Below are positions 51,380 to 61,185 of a stretch of 64,000 nucleotides of DNA, piece by piece. Position 1 is the stretch's first letter, and the number at the start of each line of letters is the position of its first letter. The DNA is taken from the NCBI RefSeq assembly GCF_041080625.1, contig NZ_CP163518.1:2170001-2234000 (forward strand), given 5' to 3'. The position numbers were made by a program, and so were the translations under genes. The stretch comes from Streptomyces sp. CG1 (lineage in GTDB: Bacteria; Actinomycetota; Actinomycetes; Streptomycetales; Streptomycetaceae). The notes under the pieces are model-generated. The model searched no databases. It saw only the letters and a program-made list of their open reading frames with translations, and was not told where the DNA came from.

Positions 51380-51922
51380 ATGAGCCTTCACGCACCGTCC
51401 ACCCCCGCCAACTCCACGTCTGCGCCGCCACGTTGGGCTGTCTGGGCCGCGCATCTGACCACGCTGCTGGTCCTGCCGAGCGGCCTGTGGCGCATCGCGC
51501 TGGTGCTCGGATACGCCGCCGGCTACACGGAGACGGGCTTCGGGCCATTTGAGACGTTCGGGGCGAAGGCGTGGATGCTGACGCTCAGCGTGCTCTGTGA
51601 GCTAGCCGCCTTCCTGACGACCGGCCTGGTGCGGCCGTGGGGCGAGGTCGTCCCGCGCTGGATACCGCTGATCGGAGGGCGAAGGGTGCCTCCCCTGGCC
51701 GCCGTCGTCCCTGCCGCCCTCGGCGCGGCGGCTCTCACCGTGATCTGGGCCGGCGCCCCGTGGTGGTGGACGTATCCGCACGAGGACATGACGCCCACCG
51801 GCAATCTGGTCGTAGGCCTTCTCTACCAGCCGCTGGTCCTCTGGGGCCCGCTGACCGCGGCCGTCACGCTCTCCTACTACCGCCGACGCCGCCCCGCACG
51901 GCACCGGGCGACGGCCGCCTGA
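51380..51922 (+). CDS. Four-helix membrane protein, function unknown
   Basis: 180 aa from the ATG at 51380 after GAGGAT. Four hydrophobic stretches: WAAHLTTLLVLPSGLWRIAL, MLTLSVLCELAAFLTTGLV, LAAVVPAALGAAALTVIWAG and LVVGLLYQPLVLWGPLTAAV; the C-terminus is basic (YYRRRRPARHR), placing it in the cytoplasm. Divergent from padR and thus a candidate target. No family named. Confidence 0.8.
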   Translation: MSLHAPSTPANSTSAPPRWAVWAAHLTTLLVLPSGLWRIALVLGYAAGYTETGFGPFETFGAKAWMLTLSVLCELAAFLTTGLVRPWGEVVPRWIPLIGGRRVPPLAAVVPAALGAAALTVIWAGAPWWWTYPHEDMTPTGNLVVGLLYQPLVLWGPLTAAVTLSYYRRRRPARHRATAA

Positions 51923-51998
51923 GGGACTCCGTCCGGTATATCCCTTCCGCCTCGGAGCTGCCCGCTCCCCCACGCGGGAACACGCTCGCGCGGGCCTT

Positions 51999-52364
51999 TC
52001 ATACCGCCTGTTCCGCCTCCCGCAGCGGGCAGCCCGTGCCCACGCGGGAGGTCAGGTCCGCGCGGAGTGCGGTCAGTTCGGCCATGCGTGCGTCGACGAC
52101 CCGGATCTTGTCCTCGAACAGGGCGGACAGGGCCTCGGCACTGTCCGGGGCGTTCCGCAGCTCCGCACCGTGCCGGGCGATCTCGGCCAGGGTGAAGCCG
52201 AGCGCCTGCGCAGTGCGGACGTAGCGCAGCCAGATCACGGTCTCCGGCGGAAAGTCGCGATAGCCGTTGGGCAGCCGGTCGCCGTCGAGCAGGCCGATCT
52301 TCTCGTAGAAGCGCAGGGTGTCCTTCGACAGCCCCGTACGCGCGGCCAGTTCTCCGATGCGCAT
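51999..52364 (-). CDS. MerR-family transcriptional regulator
   Basis: 121 aa. RIGELAARTGLSKDTLRFYE is the MerR HTH, then KIGLLDGDRLPNGYRDFPPE, the wing, and a long dimer helix (AEALSALFEDKIRVVDARMA). The end TGCPLREAEQAV has one Cys, too few for a metal site of the usual kind. A MerR-type promoter with a 20-bp spacer lies in the divergent gap in front of the neighbouring membrane protein gene. Confidence 0.92.
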   Translation of the reverse strand: MRIGELAARTGLSKDTLRFYEKIGLLDGDRLPNGYRDFPPETVIWLRYVRTAQALGFTLAEIARHGAELRNAPDSAEALSALFEDKIRVVDARMAELTALRADLTSRVGTGCPLREAEQAV

Positions 52365-52402
52365 GACTCCCCCGCCGCTTGGTCCCCACCGGCTCGGTCG
52401 GC

Positions 52403-52434
52403 TTGACCTTGGAGCGTACTCCGCTGTCTAGCGT
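52403..52434 (+). promoter_or_regulatory. MerR-type promoter with 20-bp spacer
   Basis: TTGACC (-35, 52403-52408) and TAGCGT (-10, 52429-52434) are separated by 20 bp instead of 17, and the spacer holds the dyad GGAG-CGTA-CTCC (52411-52422). Long spacers with a central dyad are the hallmark of promoters switched on by MerR proteins. It points at the membrane protein gene at 52482. Confidence 0.7.
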
Positions 52435-52481
52435 GGGCGGCGCCCGAGCGAGCCCTTCCCAGGATCCCCGAGGAGCCTCCG

Positions 52482-52937
52482 ATGCCCCCTGCTACCCCGC
52501 CCTTTCCCCCGGCTTCCCCCGCCTATCTGCGCCTCGTCCGCACCAGCGGCTGGTACGACCTGATCGTCACAGCCGGATTCGCGACACCCTGGACGTACGC
52601 GCTGCTGCACCGCCTGCTGTCGGCCGGCGGCGACGCGGTCGGTCTCGGCACCATGCCCGTGCTCACCCCCATGCAGACCCTGTACGCCAACCTGATGGGC
52701 TCGGTCGTGGTGGTCTGGTCCGTCCTGCGCGTCGTACGACCGCTGCCCCTGCACGGTCTGCTCGACGGCACCGCCCGCGCTCTGTTCTCCCTGTGGCAGG
52801 CGTACGCGCTGGCGCACGGCGGGCCCGGGGTGCTGTGGCCGTTCCTGGTGCTGGAGGTGTCGTTCGGCGTCGCCCAGCTCGCGCCGTGGGCGCGGGTGCG
52901 GGCCGCCGGCGTGCGGGAAACGTGCCAGGACTCGTGA
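52482..52937 (+). CDS. Small membrane protein, probable MerR target
   Basis: 151 aa. AYLRLVRTSGWYDLIVTAGF begins a region with three to four hydrophobic helices (LYANLMGSVVVVWSVLRVVR, FSLWQAYALAHGGPGVLWPF). No catalytic motif. Preceded by a MerR-type promoter, so its expression probably depends on the divergent MerR gene and an unknown signal. Confidence 0.78.
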   Translation: MPPATPPFPPASPAYLRLVRTSGWYDLIVTAGFATPWTYALLHRLLSAGGDAVGLGTMPVLTPMQTLYANLMGSVVVVWSVLRVVRPLPLHGLLDGTARALFSLWQAYALAHGGPGVLWPFLVLEVSFGVAQLAPWARVRAAGVRETCQDS

Positions 52938-52982
52938 ATTGGCCTTGTGCCGAGGGCCGTCGCAGCCTTTAGCGTCGGCGTC

Positions 52983-53795
52983 ATGCGCATTCGAATCGTG
53001 GACGCCTTCACCGACCGCCCTTTCGCCGGCAACCCGGCCGGCGTCCTGCTCCTCGACGACGTCTTCCCGGACGACGACTGGCTCCAGAACGTCGCCATGG
53101 AGGTCAACCACGCCGAGACGGCGTTCGCCCACCGGCTGCCCGAGGGCGGCGAGGCGGACTGGGCGCTGCGCTGGTTCACGCCCGTCGCCGAGGTGGCGAT
53201 GTGCGGACACGCCACGCTCGCCACCGCCCACGTCCTGCACACCACCGGCGCTCACGAGGGACCGGTGCGGTTCGCCACCCGCAGCGGCGTGCTCATCGCC
53301 ACGCCCGCCGCGGACGGCTCGATCACCCTCGACTTCCCGGCCGCCCCGCTGACCCGGGTCGAGGCCCCGGCCGGGGTCGCCGGGGCGCTGGGTGCCGAGC
53401 CCGTCGCCGCCTTCGACACCGGCGCGAACGTCGGCGACCTGCTCGTGGAACTGGCCGACGAGAAGACCGTCCTCGGCCTCACGCCGGACCACAGGTCCCT
53501 CGGCGCCTACTCCTCGCGCGGCATCATCGCCACCGCCCGCGCCGAGGACCCCACCCGCGGCTACGACTTCGTCTCCCGCTGCTTCTTCCCGAACGTCGGC
53601 ATCGACGAGGACCCGGTCACCGGCAGCGCGCACACCGCGCTCGCCCCGCACTGGTCGGCCCGGCTCGGCCGCGACGACCTCACCGGGCTGCAGGCCTCCC
53701 GCCGCACCGGCCTCGTCCGCACCCGTCTGCGCGGCGACCGCACGCTGCTCACCGGCCGCGCGGTCACGGTCATCGAGGGCGAGCTGCACGCCTGA
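52983..53795 (+). CDS. PhzF-family protein
   Basis: 270 aa from the ATG at 52983. RIRIVDAFTDRPFAGNPAGV is the family start; NVAMEVNHAETAF carries the catalytic Glu, EVAMCGHATLATAHVL the GHxT motif and GIDEDPVTGSAHTALAPHW the DPVTGSAH motif. Members are isomerases of the diaminopimelate-epimerase fold; PhzF acts in phenazine synthesis, but no phenazine genes are here, so the substrate is unknown. Confidence 0.93.
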   Translation: MRIRIVDAFTDRPFAGNPAGVLLLDDVFPDDDWLQNVAMEVNHAETAFAHRLPEGGEADWALRWFTPVAEVAMCGHATLATAHVLHTTGAHEGPVRFATRSGVLIATPAADGSITLDFPAAPLTRVEAPAGVAGALGAEPVAAFDTGANVGDLLVELADEKTVLGLTPDHRSLGAYSSRGIIATARAEDPTRGYDFVSRCFFPNVGIDEDPVTGSAHTALAPHWSARLGRDDLTGLQASRRTGLVRTRLRGDRTLLTGRAVTVIEGELHA

Positions 53796-53803
53796 TACGG
53801 CGT

Positions 53804-54604
53804 TCAGGCCGTCGGCAGCCAGCCCACCTTGCCCGCGAGGAGGGCGTAGCCGACGAAGGCGCCGATGTCGAGCAGGGAGTGCGCGACGACCAGGGGACCG
53901 ACCCGGCCCCAGCGGCGGTACAGGTACACGAACACCACGCCCATGACCATGTTGCCGAGGAAGCCGCCGATGCCCTGGTAGAGGTGGTACGAGCCGCGCA
54001 GGACCGCGCTGGCCACCAGCGCGGTCCCCGGGCTCCAGCCCAACTGGCCCAGCCTGCGCAGCAGATAACCGACGACGATGACCTCTTCGAGGACGGCGTT
54101 CTGCAGGGCGGACAGGATCAGCACCGGGTACTTCCACCACACGTCCGGCAGCGCCTCGGGGACGACCGTGAGGTTGAAGCCGAGTCCGCGGGCGGCCAGG
54201 TAGAAGGCGATCCCGGTGCTGCCGATCACCGCCGCGATCCCGGCGCCCCGGGCCAGGTCGGGCCGGGGGCGGGTGCGGTCGAAGCCGAGGGTGCGCAGGC
54301 CCGCGCCCTCGCGCAGCAGGAGGTGGGCGACCAGGGCGACGGGGACCAGCGCGGTGGCGATGCCGAAGAGCTGCCAGGCCAGGTCGAGCCAGGGACGGCC
54401 GGGCGCGGCCGAGGCGTTCAGGGTGGCCGCCTGGTTCTTCAGGCCGCCGGGCTTGGTGACCGAGCCGATGAAGCTGATCAGCGCGGAGACCCCGCTCGCG
54501 CCCAGCGAGAGCCCGAGCACGAGCAGCGTCTCGTCCCGCCAGATCCGCCGCGGGTCGCGCTCGCGCGCCCCGGACGCGGTCACCGAGTCAGCCTCCACCT
54601 GCAC
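53804..54604 (-). CDS. CPBP (CAAX protease-like) membrane protein
   Basis: 266 aa from a GTG at 54604 with GGGAGGCAGG upstream. About eight membrane segments. Motif 1 is present as LEEVIVVGYLLRRL, in which the expected Arg of EExxxR is Val; motif 2 is SYHLYQGIGGFLGNMVMG (His) and motif 3 HSLLDIGAF (His, Asp). Glutamates and histidines for metal binding remain. Role unknown; relatives act in peptide processing or immunity to bacteriocins. Confidence 0.85.
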   Translation of the reverse strand: MQVEADSVTASGARERDPRRIWRDETLLVLGLSLGASGVSALISFIGSVTKPGGLKNQAATLNASAAPGRPWLDLAWQLFGIATALVPVALVAHLLLREGAGLRTLGFDRTRPRPDLARGAGIAAVIGSTGIAFYLAARGLGFNLTVVPEALPDVWWKYPVLILSALQNAVLEEVIVVGYLLRRLGQLGWSPGTALVASAVLRGSYHLYQGIGGFLGNMVMGVVFVYLYRRWGRVGPLVVAHSLLDIGAFVGYALLAGKVGWLPTA

Positions 54605-54764
54605 CCTGCCTCCCTGCGGCTCACGGGCCCCTGGCCCACCTTCGCCCCGCAAGGATCGCAGAAGCAGATGTGAGGACGGCGTACCGGGCCGTCGCACACG
54701 AGCAGCACCGGTACGTCTGTGTACGACGCTCACCCCAGGTCGGCGCAACCCGGCGGAGCGACCG

Positions 54765-56282
54765 TCATCCCAGAGGGACCGGCTCCGGCAACCCCACCGG
54801 CCACGTGTGCACCGGCTCCCCCACATGCATCAGCTCGGCATACCTCCGCGTCGTGGCGGCGAGCGCGCCGTCACGGGTCAGCCCCTGCTCCAGCGCCCGA
54901 TGGAACGTGGCTGCCTGCCAGGACGCCCCGTTCACGCGGCGCCGGCAGCGCTCCTCGATGACACCGAGGTACAGGTCGCGGTCGGCCGCCTCCACACCCC
55001 ACGCGTCCAGCCCGGCCGCGGCCAGCGGCAGCAGTTCGTCGCGGATCAGGGTGACCGCGTCGACCACGCCCGTGCCGCCGTAGCGTCCTCGCCGGGGCCA
55101 TACGAACCGCGCGTCGACGCCGTACCGGCACGCGGTGTCGAAGTTGGCCTCGGCCGCGGCGAAGGGCAGCCGGTTCCACACCGGGCGGGACTCCTCGGCG
55201 AGGGCGCGGACCAGGCCGTAGTAGAAGGCCGCGTTGGCGATCACATCGGTGATCGTCGGCCCGGCCGGCAGCACCCTGTTCTCCACCCTGAGGTGCGGGA
55301 CGCCGTCCGCGATGCCGTACACCGGCCGGTTCCAGCGGTAGATCGTGCCGTTGTGCAGCACCAGTTCGGCGAGTCTGGGCGTGCCGCCGGCCGCGATGAC
55401 GTCCAGCGGCTCCTCGTCGTCGCAGATCGGCAGCAGGGCCGGGAAGTAGCGCAGGTTCTCCTCGAACAGCTCCTGCGCGGAGCTGATCCACCGCTCGCCG
55501 AACCAGGTGCGCGGCCGTACGCCCTGCGCCTGCAGTTCGGGCGGGCGGGTGTCGGTGGACTGCAGGAACAGCGGGGGCCGGGACTCGCGCCACAGCTCGC
55601 GGCCGAACAGGAACGGCGAGTTGGCACCGACGGCGATCTGCGCGGCGGTCGCGACCTGCGCCGCGTTCCACACGTCCGCGAAACGGGCCGGGGTGACCTG
55701 CAGGTGCAGCTGTACGGAGGTGCACGCGGCCTCCGGGACGATCGACTTGGACGTGCACACGAGGTGTTCCACGCCCTCGATGTCGAGCCGGAAGTCCTCT
55801 CCGCGCGCGGCGACGATCTGGTCGTTGAGCATGGTGTAGCGGTCGACCTCGGAGAGGTTGGCGGAGACCAGGTCGTCGCGGTCGAGCGTGGGCAGGATGC
55901 CGATCATGACGATGCCCGCGTCCACCTCTCCGGCCTTGCGATCGGCGTAGGCGAGCGAGGTGCGCAGTTCCTCGGCGAGCCGGTCGAATACCCGGCCGCC
56001 CAATCGGTGTGGGGCGATGTTGACTTCCAGATTGAACATGGCGAGTTCTGTTTGGAAATCGCGGCTCGCGATGCGCTCCAGTACCTGCCCGTTCAACATT
56101 TTCGGCATACCGTCGGGTCCAGCGAGATTCAATTCGATCTCGACTCCCATGAGGTTCTTGGGACGGTCGAATCTCTTCTCGCGCAACAGCCGCTCCAGTC
56201 CCGTGAGGCACTTCTGGAGCTTTTCGCGGTAGCGCTGGCGATCGGACAGGTCGAACTGCCCTGCCACGACCTTCTCCCCCAT
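54765..56282 (-). CDS. Glutamate-cysteine ligase family protein
   Basis: 505 aa. LMGVEIELNLAGPDGMPKML contains the ExE metal-binding motif of the GCS2 fold; LEVNIAPHRLGG continues it. SIVPEAACTSVQLHLQVTPA and NAAQVATAAQIAVGANSPFL form the substrate face, and GTIYRWNRPVYGIADGVPHL and RVENRVLPAGPTITDVIANA the rest of the ATP-grasp-like site. It probably joins an amino group to a glutamate carboxyl. A role in mycothiol or ergothioneine pathways cannot be claimed, since no pathway genes are near. Confidence 0.88.
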   Translation of the reverse strand: MGEKVVAGQFDLSDRQRYREKLQKCLTGLERLLREKRFDRPKNLMGVEIELNLAGPDGMPKMLNGQVLERIASRDFQTELAMFNLEVNIAPHRLGGRVFDRLAEELRTSLAYADRKAGEVDAGIVMIGILPTLDRDDLVSANLSEVDRYTMLNDQIVAARGEDFRLDIEGVEHLVCTSKSIVPEAACTSVQLHLQVTPARFADVWNAAQVATAAQIAVGANSPFLFGRELWRESRPPLFLQSTDTRPPELQAQGVRPRTWFGERWISSAQELFEENLRYFPALLPICDDEEPLDVIAAGGTPRLAELVLHNGTIYRWNRPVYGIADGVPHLRVENRVLPAGPTITDVIANAAFYYGLVRALAEESRPVWNRLPFAAAEANFDTACRYGVDARFVWPRRGRYGGTGVVDAVTLIRDELLPLAAAGLDAWGVEAADRDLYLGVIEERCRRRVNGASWQAATFHRALEQGLTRDGALAATTRRYAELMHVGEPVHTWPVGLPEPVPLG

Positions 56283-56852
56283 CGAAGTGTCCCTCCTCGG
56301 ATGGGCGGGCCGACGTTCCGGCCGCCGGGCTCCCGGTCAGTGGGGGGATGATGCCCAGCGGAGGCGATCGATAACGTCCCGTGCGAGCGTGGCGCCCGCT
56401 ACTCTGTCGGAATGTTCCCCGCGGCACATTCACGGGGCATGCAGCAGTCCGTATCTCCGAGTTCCCTGAACTCCTCGTGAAAAACGCCGACGACATTCGG
56501 CCGACCGACACCGGAGCGTATGGCGAGGTCAGCGGTGACGCACCGGCCCGGGAACCGGGAGAAGTCCCGCAAATCGACGGCGTATTACCGCCTTGCGCCA
56601 CTCCCGGAAATGGGATAGACGAAACAACGGCCGAACAGACGTCGTATAAACTTCGCCCACAAGGCAGAAGGCTGACGCCCTCGGTCATGGTTCCTGCCGT
56701 GTTCAGGCCGTCCTCGCGACGGGCGGCAGGCCGAGCCGCACCCATGTTCACCGACCGGGCCTTCACCCTTCTGGCCTTGCGTGAGCAGACAGCGCCGTCC
56801 GCCCCACCCTTCCTCGCGCCGCCGCGCCTGTCGACTGAGAGAGGCGACCCAC
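56283..56852. other. 570-bp divergent intergenic region
   Basis: Lies between the divergent ligase and the 199-aa gene. GC drops around 56590-56660 (ATAAACTTCGCC), a likely promoter zone. No gene is supported. Confidence 0.45.
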
Positions 56853-57452
56853 ATGCCGCTGCACGTGCCCCCTGCCCCCGCGCCCGCCCTGCGTTCCGTC
56901 CTCGCCGCCCTCGGCTCACCCACCGCGGTCCGTGAGGCCCGCACCCCCTCCCTGCGTGCCGCGCAGGGCCCGACGACACCCGAACTCCCGCTGCCCGTGC
57001 ATGTCCTGGACCGGATCACCGCGCCGGGCCTGTCCGCGACCCGGCTGGCCGGCTGGCGCTTCCTGATACGGTCCGGCGAGCGTGCGGTGGCCGCGGCCGA
57101 CACCATGCTCACGCCCGACGGCTGGACCTTCTCGCACTTCTTCGAGGGCCCCTACGTCACCTCCACCGAGCGCGCCCTGCAGCAGGCCGAGACGCTGCAA
57201 CAGCCTTACCAGGCCCGACTGCTGTCGGTGCCCGGTCTGTACATGCTGACCCTGTGGCTGCACGGCGACACCGGCGCCGACGGAGCCGAGGGCCATCCGG
57301 CCGACACCGATCTGCTCGTCCCGCTGGCGCCGGCCCCGCCCGGCATCCCGACACACCGCCCGTTCCCGGTGACGGAGTTGCTGCCGGTGCTGACCCACCG
57401 CGCGACTCCTGTGTCCCTGCTGGGGCCGCCGGTGCTGGGCTCGCCCGCCTGA
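56853..57452 (+). CDS. Conserved actinomycete hypothetical protein
   Basis: 199 aa from the ATG at 56853 (GAGAGGCGA upstream). LPLPVHVLDRITAPGLSATR, LAGWRFLIRSGERAVAAADT and WTFSHFFEGPYVTSTERALQ make a compact alpha/beta region; the C-terminal part (LYMLTLWLHGDTGADG, DTDLLVPLAPAPPG) may bind a partner. No membrane or signal segment. Function unknown. Confidence 0.72.
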   Translation: MPLHVPPAPAPALRSVLAALGSPTAVREARTPSLRAAQGPTTPELPLPVHVLDRITAPGLSATRLAGWRFLIRSGERAVAAADTMLTPDGWTFSHFFEGPYVTSTERALQQAETLQQPYQARLLSVPGLYMLTLWLHGDTGADGAEGHPADTDLLVPLAPAPPGIPTHRPFPVTELLPVLTHRATPVSLLGPPVLGSPA

Positions 57453-57710
57453 CGACCGCGCGACGGCCGGCGTGGTACCCCGCTTGTCCGGAAGGGAAGC
57501 GGGGTACGTTCATGTCAGGGAGTCCGGCCTGCATGGACTAGCCCCATCCGGCCACTGCGAACCACCCAAAGGGACAGTGCACTTGGACTGAACCGTCCGC
57601 CCGGGTGACGCGTCATGAACCTGTGAGAAGCGGTGCCGCGAAATCCCTGCGGAATGACGCTCAGAGGGCAACACTGGGTTCCGACCGACTTATCACCACG
57701 GGGGACGGCC

Positions 57711-57947
57711 ATGACCACGACAGAGCGAGAGATCCCACCCATGTGCCAGCACCAGCCGCCGTGTCCACCAGCCGAGTCCGCCGACCGGGAGTCCGCCCGT
57801 CTCGTGGCGCACCACCCGGAGCAGGGGTGGAGTCTGCTGTGCAACGGCGTCCTGCTCTTCGAGGACACCGGTGAGCTGCTGCCCGACGGCCGGATCATCG
57901 GCCCGCACCGCCCGCTCGGTGCGGACCAGGTGATGACAGCCGCCTGA
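57711..57947 (+). CDS. DUF5999 family small protein
   Basis: 78 aa from the ATG at 57711, after GGGGGAC. MCQHQPPCPPAESADRESAR, LVAHHPEQGWSLLCNGVLLF and EDTGELLPDGRIIGPHRP match a short Streptomyces family. The CxHxxxC start and a third Cys could bind metal. Relatives often begin at the internal Met (57741). Role unknown. Confidence 0.8.
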   Translation: MTTTEREIPPMCQHQPPCPPAESADRESARLVAHHPEQGWSLLCNGVLLFEDTGELLPDGRIIGPHRPLGADQVMTAA

Positions 57948-58068
57948 GCGGAGCACGAGCGACCTCCAGGGGCCGGCCGCACCCGTCCGGTGCGCACCGG
58001 CCCCGATGTGTGTCCGGGGTCGGTCACGTTCGGTGACCGAGCGTCGGCGCAGCGCCTCGTACAGTGGT

Positions 58069-58899
58069 TCAGCCCTTGGTGGCGCCCGCGGTGAGGCCGC
58101 CGACCAGCTGGCGTTCGGCGACCGAGTAGAAGGCCAGGGCGGGGACCATGGCGAGCACGAGGTAGGCGAAGACGCGCGCGGTGTCGGCGGAGTACTGGCC
58201 CTGGAACTGCTGCACACCGATCGGGATGGTCCACCAGGTGGAGTCGGTGAACACCAGCAGCGGCAGAAAGAAGTTGTTCCAGCTGGTGACGACGGCGAGG
58301 ACGGAGACCGTGCCGAGCGCCGGCCGGGCCATCGGCAGCAGCACGCGTCAGAAGAACCCGAGCGGTCCGCAGCCGTCGAGCGTGGCCGCCTCCTCCAGCT
58401 CGCCCGGTATCTGCCGGAAGAACCCGCGCAGGATGATGATCGTCATCGGCAGCCCGAACGCGGCCTGCGGAAGGATCACACCCAGCGGGTTGTCCAGCAG
58501 CCCCAGCGACCGCAGCAGCAGGAACAGCGGCAGCGCCGCCACCGCGAACGGGAACATCAGCCCCATCGTGAACAGCGTGAACAGCACTTCCCGGCCCCGG
58601 AAGGCGAACCGCGCGAAGGAGAAGGCGGCGAGCGCGGAGACCGCGACGACGAGCACCGTCGTACCGACCGCGATCAGCGTGCTGTTGCCGACCAGCCGCC
58701 AGAAGGAGCCCGAGCCGAGGATGTCGCCGTAGTTGGCGAGCACCCAGGGGCTGGGCAGCCCGACCGGGTTGCGGGAGAGCTGGTCGGTGGACTTGAAGCC
58801 GGAGAGCAGCGCGTACAGCAGCGGTACGGCCATCACCGCGCCGACCGCCACCAGGACGACATGCACCGGCAGCGTACGGCTCCTGCGGCGGACACTCAT
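58069..58899 (-). pseudogene. Sugar ABC permease (MalG type), nonsense mutation
   Basis: The ATG at 58899 reads SRTLPVHVVLVAVGAVMAVP through GFKSTDQLSRNPVGLPSPW and FFRQIPGELEEAATLDGCGP to LGFF, then TGA (58348-58350). The same frame continues RVLLPMARPALGTVSVLAVV to ERQLVGGLTAGATKG. The EAA loop is EEAATLDGCGPLGFF[stop]RVLLPMARPAL, where a Trp or similar residue is expected, so TGG to TGA is the simplest change. Six membrane segments would exist in the intact 276-aa form. Confidence 0.85.
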
Positions 58900-59891
58900 G
58901 TTCCCGCTCCCCTCATGTTCGTGGTGGCCCCTTCGAGGTCGCGGCGCAGGACGAACCGCTGATAGGCGAGGGCGAAGACGAGGCTGATGGCGAACATGAC
59001 CACGCTGTCGCGCCGGCGTAGCCGACCTGGTAGCGCTTGAAGCCGTACTGGAACATGGTCACGGCCATGGTCTCGGAGTGGTGGTCGGGGCCGCCCGCGG
59101 TGACCACCCACACCAGGTCGAACAGCTGGATCGACCCGATCACGGACAGGAAGACGCTGATCCGCAGGGTGGGCGCGAGCAGCGGCAGGGTGATGTGCCG
59201 GAAGCGCTGCCAGGGGCCCGCGCCGTCGACGATCGCCGCCTCGGTCAACTCGGCCGGGACGGCCTGGAGTCCGGCCAGGTAGAGCATCATGTGGAAGCCG
59301 AAGTACTTCCACGTCATGACGAGGAAGAGCGTGGCCAGCACGGTGGAGGTGCCGCCGAACCACTGGCCGCCGAGCCCGCCGAGGCCGATGGCCTTGAGGA
59401 CATGGTCGGCCAGACCCTCGTCCGGGGGGGAAGATCATGCTGAACAGCACACCGGTGACGGCCTCGGACAGCACGCACGGCGCGAAGAACAGCATCCGGT
59501 ACACCGCCCGGCCGCGCACCTTCTGGTGGAGCAGTACGGCCATGACGAGGGCGAACGGCAGCTGCAGCGCCAGCGAGAGCACGACGAGCAGCAGACAGCG
59601 CCACAGGTCGCCGAGGAACACGGGGTCCTGGAGCAGGCGGCTGAAGTTGTCGGTGCCGGTGTAGTCGGACGGCATGCCCAAGCCGCCCCAGCGGAAGAAG
59701 GACGCGTAAAGCGCGAACGGGATCGGCAGCAGCACCAGGACGCCGAAAAGCGCGAGGGCGGGCAGCTCGAGGCCGACGGCGGTGAGCCAGTGCCGGGTAC
59801 GCTGCCGGGCGGCGTTCGTCATCGGGGCCACCGGAGCGGCGTCGGGCCCACTCCGGCTGCTCCGCTCGTCCGGGAGGAAGGTGGAGGTCAT
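58896..59891 (-). pseudogene. Sugar ABC permease (MalF type), two frameshifts
   Basis: The ATG at 59891 gives a 60-residue lead and LELPALALFGVLVLLPIPFA to LSEAVTGVLFSMIFPP. In a run of G at 59424-59432 the frame shifts; the match continues as LATLFLVMTWKYFGFHMMLY, LAGLQAVPAELTEAAIVDGA (EAA loop) and TMFQYGFKRYQVGYAG. A 2-bp insertion near 59007-59012 moves to DSVVMFAISLVFALAYQRFV, ending GATTNMRGAGT. It overlaps the start of the second permease by 4 bp. Confidence 0.85.
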
Positions 59892-59899
59892 CGCGCGCC

Positions 59900-61185
59900 C
59901 TACTGCTCTTCCTTCGCGGCATTGGTGAGCGACTCCGTGACCTGCTGCGGGGACTTGGACCCGGCGATCAGCCCGGCCACGCTGTCGTTGATCTGCTGGC
60001 CGAGGGCGGGGGCGTAGGCCTGGTCGAGATAGAGCTGGAAGCCGGTGGCGCCCTTCAACCGGGCCTGTACGTCCTTGACATGAGGGTCGGCGAGGGCGCT
60101 CTCGGCCGCCGGTACGACCGGCAGGACGCCGGTCTTGCGCACCAGTTCCCGGTCGGTGGTCGCGGAGGCGAAGAACTTCAGGAAGTCCACGGCCGCCTGC
60201 GGGGCACCCTTGCGCAGGGCGTGGCCGCCGCCTCCGCCGAACACTTCGGTGATCTTCCCAGCGCCGCCCTCGACCTCGGGGAACGGGAAGAAGCCGAGGT
60301 CCGCGCCGAGCCCCTTGCCCGCGCCGCCTCCACGACCGGCGCCCACTGGCCCATGAGCTCCATGGCCGCCTTGCCGTTGCCGACGGTCGCCGCCTGACCG
60401 GTCGGCGAGGAGTAGGCGGCCCCGAGGAAACCCTTCTGGAAGGGCTGGAGGCCGACGAGGTCCTTCAGGTGCTGCCCGGCCTGGACGAATCCGGCGCCGC
60501 CGAAGTCCTTGTCGTCGTTCGCCTTGTGCAGGGCGTCCACGCCCGCGGTGCGCATCGCGAGGTACGCCCAGTAGTACATGCCGGTCCAGCTCTCCTTGCC
60601 GGCCAGCGCGAGCGGGGTGATCCCGGCGGACTTCAGCTTCCGCACGGCGTCCAGGAAGGCGCTCCAGGTGGTCGGGGGCGCGCCGATGCCGGCTCTCTCG
60701 AAGAGCGCCTTGTCGTACCAGAAGCCGACCATGCCGATGTCGAACGGAATGCCGTACATCTTGTCGTCGAGGAGGTACGGCTGCTTCGCCACCGGCAGCA
60801 GGCCGTCGGCCCAGGGCCTGGCGCGGCCGGTGAGGTCCTCGACCAGCCCGGCGTCCACCTGCTGCCCCAGTACCCCGCCGCCCCAGGTGTGGAAGATGTC
60901 CGGCAGCTTCCCGGAGGCGGTCAGCGCGGTCATCTTCGACTTGTAGGCGTCGTTCTCCAGCTGGACAATCTTGATCTTGGGGCTCTGGGCCTCGAACTTC
61001 TTCGCGAGGCCGGCCCAGACGGTCTTGGCCGGTTCCGTGGTCGAGATGTTCCACCACTCGATCGTGGTCGCCCCCGAGGACGGCCCTCCGTCCGAGCCGC
61101 CGCCGCAGCCGCCGAGCGCGGTCACACCGAGACCTGCTGCGGAGGCCGCCAGAAAGCCTCGGCGGGACAGTGCGGGGTCGCCCAT
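59900..61185 (-). pseudogene. Sugar ABC substrate-binding lipoprotein, frameshifted
   Basis: The ATG at 61185 follows AAGGAG. SRRGFLAASAAGLG is a Tat-type signal and ALGGC the lipobox. The binding-protein body (TIEWWNISTTEPAKTVWAGL, YGIPFDIGMVGFWYDKALFE, SAFLDAVRKLKSAGITPLAL) is that of family 1 sugar-binding proteins. Near 60335 the frame shifts, and GKGLGADLGFFPFPEVEGGA to QQVTESLTNAAKEEQ completes it. About 428 codons. It heads an operon with the two broken permease genes. Confidence 0.87.

Noticed and set aside
52983..53795. Phenazine biosynthesis locus
   Set aside because: A PhzF-family gene alone is not evidence; no other phz genes are nearby and the family is broad.
54216..56351. 711-codon plus-strand open frame opposite the CPBP and ligase genes
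   Set aside because: It crosses two real minus-strand genes and their gap; composition is that of an antisense frame.
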